Source: Drosophila miranda (Eukaryota; Arthropoda; Insecta; Diptera; Drosophilidae). Taken from it: 64,000 nucleotides of DNA. The stretch lies in contig NC_046674.1 in assembly GCF_003369915.1 (NCBI RefSeq), positions 6,200,001 through 6,264,000 on the forward strand. Direction: 5' to 3'. This document shows, piece by piece, positions 60,079 to 64,000 of this stretch (the first letter of the stretch is position 1; the number at the start of each line of letters is the position of its first letter). The notes below the pieces were generated by a model, which worked only from the letters and a program-made list of their open reading frames with translations, did not search any database and was not told the DNA's origin. The position numbers and the translations under genes were made by a program.

Positions 60079-60375
60079 GAACAGAACGGACCGAAACGTT
60101 TCTGTCCTTTGGTTAGGAACGGGGGAGGGACAAGCACTGGGACGGCGACGGCGACGGCGACGGCGACGTCGACTACAAAGTGTGCGCTGTGACAACATTT
60201 AATTAAGTTCTGAAAAGCCAGAAGAAAACAAAATGAAACAAAGCAAAAATCGGCGAGGGTACACAAGAAATGCATCAGAATAGGGAGAGACTGGAAAAAT
60301 TATAAAAGAAATTAACAAAACAATGCGGGATGGGTTTTTGGGGGTGGTTCCACCCAGTCCCGAGGGTTGGGACCT

Positions 60376-60426
60376 GCTGGAGTTGTTACCTGTCACGAAT
60401 GCGGTACAGTCCAGGTATTGGGGCAT
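60376..60426 (-). other. pip: Candidate upstream pipe exon with ATG
   Basis: GCCAAAATGCCCCAATACC has a near-ideal fly start context. The segment ends at ACAG|GTAACA, a good donor. From the ATG the frame reads MPQYLDCTAFVT and leaves one base, but the next exon needs two, giving a stop soon after joining. The other frame, ending GLYRIRD, joins perfectly to RSVELIALLAI but has no ATG before an upstream stop. The exon is therefore plausible; its frame is unresolved. Confidence 0.4.
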
Positions 60427-63400
60427 TTTGGCGGGAGGGAAGGCGAAAATTTTAAAATTCAGAGAACGGAATCAGAATTAAGGGACAGATTTGTGGTATC
60501 ATTTAATAAGCTAAATACGTCGCATAGATGATCAAATGAACATCAATAACTTGATGATTATTCAAAGATTTCTATGAGAAACTGGAACTACATATGCGTG
60601 GAATATTAACTGAGAAATTATGCGAGGTACTGAGGAATATTAGTATCTTGCTGTAGTTTCTTGAGATGTTATTTTGTACTTTTCTTGGGATTCAGCTAAC
60701 AAGTCCGTAGACTCAGTCCATACTCCATAGTTGAGTTCCTAACAATCAGATTTGGCATTACTGTGGCCCGGAGTCGGTAATCCATGCCACACTCGTGCTC
60801 TTAGTCGTGCAACAATGACCCACTTGCCTGCCACACGGGAGGGCTTAGCCGAGCTGCAACAGACCGGAGAACCTTTTGTGGAGCCCGCATTTCGCCCTGG
60901 CCTGGTCATTTTTTATGTAGTGTACATACTCGTATATATGTTTATATCTATCTTATATTTTGTATATACTTTTTGGCTTTTTCTGTTTTTATATTTGCCC
61001 AACGTTGATAACAAAACAAAGCGAAAGAAGCACAAAGAAATAGAAAGAAAACAAAACGATGGAGAAAGAGGAAGAACGAATGAAAAAAAAACGAAAGAAA
61101 AAACAAAAACGATGAAAAATAAAACCAACTAAAAATTGCAATGCAAACTGTTTTCTTTGGCAACTTTTTTAATGCAGCTGTCCGGTGTCTCCCCGTCTGG
61201 TGTCCAACAGCTCCAGCCGGACAGCGGCAAAAATGCAGAAGAAAAAAACAAAATTAAAACCAAAAAAAAAAAAAAAATGTGAATAAATATTTTTTTATTG
61301 TTCGCTTTTGTTGGCATAAATCTACGGACCAGATATAACAGAAGTCTCGGACGGGACGGCCTTAAAAAACGGTATCAAAATAATAATGACAATAAATGCG
61401 GCCATAGAAGGGAACACAAATACGACCCAGTCTCCTGGTCGCGGATCTGTTCGGTTCGGTTTGGGTCTTGTTTAGTTTGTCATCAGGTGCACAGAGTAAT
61501 TTATTTCAAATGACTGCACTGGAGTCGAGATGGAGTTGGAGTTTGAGATGGAGATGGAGATGTAGGGGGTCTGGGTCTGGGTCTAAGGAAAATCACAGAC
61601 CTCGCTGGTCTGAGCTGGTTTGACTTTCATGAAATGTATCTCTTGGCCATACAAATACACAGCAGATTGGTAGCTAAAACAGTCACCAGAGCCCGCCCTG
61701 GGCTGGCCATAAGGCGCTTTCGCTGGACGATGGTGATGGCGATGATGGTGATGGTCACCTGCTGTGTGGACTTGGCTCAACTTCTTAACTAGAGTGGAGT
61801 TTGGGTTTGGGCTTGGTTATTTTTTTGTCTTTGGGGGAGGCTTCATTTCATTAGCCCACAGTTGACGCCAAAAGTTTGTGGCTTATGTGCATGCGAATGT
61901 CTCTCGTCGGCCCTGACGATTCGCATTTATGCGCTCTCTTTTTTCGGCCAACTTATTGTTAAAGTTGACGCTAAAGTGGCCCGCAAATCCCACTTAAGCG
62001 CTGTTGCCACCAAAACATGGGCCTTCCTCTTCCCCTTCCCCTTCCCCTTCCTCTTGGTTGAGCCTCGTCTTGTGCATTTACAAAACTTTGCTTTTCTTTC
62101 TTTTTTTGTTTGTTGCAGAAAGCACGGAATTTATTGACATTTTGTTTGGTTCTCTGGACTCGGTTCTCAGTTCTCGTTTCTACTCTCGTACTCCCAACGG
62201 GTCGCCAGGCGTGTAAATGCCGAAAGTTATGTGATTATTAAAATAATTTTACGTGACTGCGTCGATTTCTTTTGGACATTTGGCTGGATCCACACACACA
62301 CACACTCACATGGGCTAGTGGCGACTCTCGGGTGGAATAGAATGGGGGTGTTGGATTTGGGCCCGATTGCAGTTCGTTTGCTGCCACGTAGCACATGTGC
62401 AGGCCATTAGGGACCCGGGACCAGGGACCAGGGACCTCGAACCATACTCGGTTCGTTAGCGCTTTTTTCTCTCGCTCCTCCTCTGCGAATATACGAGTAT
62501 GTGCGTATCTGTATGCGATACGAGCTCTATTTCTCTTTGTTGGGGTGTGGGGGTGTGTGGAGTGTGTAGGCGTGGTTGGGGGCTCGGGGTCGGGGGATCG
62601 TGGGAGTAATGGCTGGTGGGTATTGCCTTCAACAGGGGCGTAGTTGATGTCAGGCTATATATAATTCTAGTTGTTACATTTGGCTGAAACTTTATCAAGA
62701 TGATTGAAATGTGGGTGCCAAAGATCGGGGGGAATATTAAAGAGAAAGACAGAAGATCTGGAAATGATTCGCGGGCTTTAAGAAAAAATTATGCGCTTCT
62801 TTGTCTTGTATCTTGTCTATCATTAGATACATATGTATGTGTGTATGTACCTACTTCTCACACATCAGATACTCCTCTCCGCAACTGTAGATTTCATATA
62901 TCTGCAAAAGCATAACATTTTCTATCAGATCATGCTCTTCTACAAGCTGGGCAATCTGTGCTTCCCATCGTGGAACCTCAGCTTAGAATCGCACCGAGTT
63001 CAATGTCCAAGATCTCCATTCTCTGCTCCAAACATGTTATACTATCCAACAGGCCGCACCTTTCACTTCACTTCAGTTCAATTCAGAGATAGAGATATAC
63101 CAATACCAATACCAATACCAATGTTGGGGGAAAAGAGATGGAAACGGCATTAAACAGCCTGCGAGTTGCATGCAAATTGCTCGCCATTTCCGCTTAGTGT
63201 CATTTGGATGCCTATACGCAGGCACAGACAGGCAACGACACTGCAGACAGACAACTAATTTAATTAAACGATGGCAAATTTTCCAGCTAATCAAATAGTA
63301 AAACGGCATGCGGCCAACGAAATTGCAGCCAGTTGCGAGGCATTAGAAATGAAGATTGCAAAATGCGCAATCCATAAGGAAAAAAGAAGAAAAAAAACGA

Positions 63401-64000
63401 CAAAACGGAATGTACTTCAGTTGATATACAATGAAGCAACTTCCATTCCAGCTCTAGCTACAACTACAACTCCAAGTCATACTTCAGGCAGAGCAGGCGC
63501 AACAAATTGTTCAAGACATGAAGATTTCTTTCGCAATCAGTCTTATTTTGGGAGATGGGGAGAAGCAGTCGAAGCCCCACTCCAGCCCCCCCTGCCATAA
63601 TCAATACACGCATTAGACAGATTTCGAAAGGTGTTTGAACCCGTCATAGATTTGCCCCCGGCTGCGGCATTAGAAGTGGATAAACAAGTTGAAAGAACTC
63701 GCATGAATCGCAGATAAAATTTGAATCATGGAATCATGAAGCCATGGGATCGAGGAACAAGAAATTCTGGCCCTGACTTTGTGAAAAATATTCTCTTTTC
63801 TATCATTAGCATTTTTCAGAAATGGCTTCGCTTGGCTTGGCTTGGCTTGGCTTGGCTTGGCTTGGCTTGGCTCATGAGGCTCCATGACATAACCCAAAGT
63901 CTTCGCCCCGGCGTGGCGGCAGATCTTTTTTTATAACTAGTTTGGCCCCGGGTCACACAATGAGTTGCCTGATTTAATATGCAAAGAAATTGATTTTTTT
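60427..64000. other. Non-coding flank upstream of pipe
   Basis: 3.6 kb with no supported gene. It is AT-rich with low-complexity islands: A/G-rich 61015-61125, T-rich 61257-61290, CA/CT runs 62288-62312, ACCAAT hexamers 63099-63122 and a CTTGG array 63831-63870. It could contain the distal pipe promoter, which I did not locate. Confidence 0.4.
63831..63870. repeat. (CTTGG)8 pentanucleotide array
   Basis: Eight perfect CTTGG units in non-coding DNA. The ORFs it opens on both strands are artefacts of the repeat. Confidence 0.95.

Larger units (their letters stand above)
40480..60426 (-). other. pip: pipe locus: common exons plus ten alternative sulfotransferase cassettes
   Basis: Gene-level entry. 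Pipe is a Golgi type II sulfotransferase of the heparan sulfate 2-O-sulfotransferase family. In D. melanogaster its ovarian isoform marks the ventral eggshell and triggers embryonic dorsoventral patterning, and the locus is known to make about ten isoforms by choosing different 3' exons. Here a common membrane-anchor exon (59848-59682) and stem exon (54534-54476) precede ten tandem cassettes, numbered 1 (53441) to 10 (ending 40480). Each has an A exon entering in phase 0, a B exon entering after two codon bases and a C exon entering after one. Nearly all cassettes have their own AATAAA-type signal downstream of C. Confidence 0.93.

Noticed and set aside
63670-63936. ORFs on both strands over the CTTGG array
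   Set aside because: A pentamer repeat without stops opens all frames; not genes.

Overview
The window is nuclear DNA of a Drosophila-type fly. Short introns (55-85 nt) with GT..AG ends, CAAAATG-type start contexts, simple repeats and clear fly orthologues all point there. The gene content (reptin, nessy, Max, Gbs-76A, pipe) corresponds to cytological region 76 of D. melanogaster 3L (Muller element D). The gene order and the degree of divergence suggest a species outside the melanogaster subgroup, possibly an obscura-group fly; I cannot fix the species.

Layout. 0-16 kb is a dense housekeeping block: mRpL21 (-), reptin (+), nessy MBOAT (-), Bet1 SNARE (+), Max bHLHZip (-), a SOSS-C subunit (+), Mettl5 rRNA methyltransferase (+, 20 nt behind SOSS-C), Aldh7A1 (-) and an unrecognised 869-aa protein (+). 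16-28 kb holds a TMEM72-like membrane protein (+) whose third intron carries an intact Bari-like Tc1 transposon, a short secreted collagen-like protein (-), and Gbs-76A (-), a PP1 glycogen-targeting subunit with an intronless 2-Cys peroxiredoxin nested on the opposite strand of its intron. 28-38 kb has no convincing coding sequence. At 38.3-40 kb there is a SAMHD1-like HD-domain gene (+).

From 40.5 to 60.4 kb on the minus strand lies pipe, the Golgi sulfotransferase gene of dorsoventral patterning. A shared type II membrane anchor (59.8 and 54.5 kb) is followed by ten tandem alternative cassettes. Each cassette encodes a whole sulfotransferase domain in three modules: A (about 560 nt), B (155 nt) and C. 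Exon boundaries could be placed for every module. The reading-frame phase is the same at every A/B and B/C junction, so any A, B and C could be joined in frame. Cassette 8 has no C exon or poly(A) signal of its own. Cassette 9 has lost key PAPS-binding residues. Cassette 1 has B and C fused, cassette 3 has an extra intron in A, and cassette 2 carries a long His/Asp-rich stem insertion. 60.4-64 kb contains only non-coding and simple-repeat sequence.

Gene models were built by joining open frames at visible splice sites and checking that phases agree. No alignment or database search was possible. Assignments to named genes rest on recognition of the proteins.
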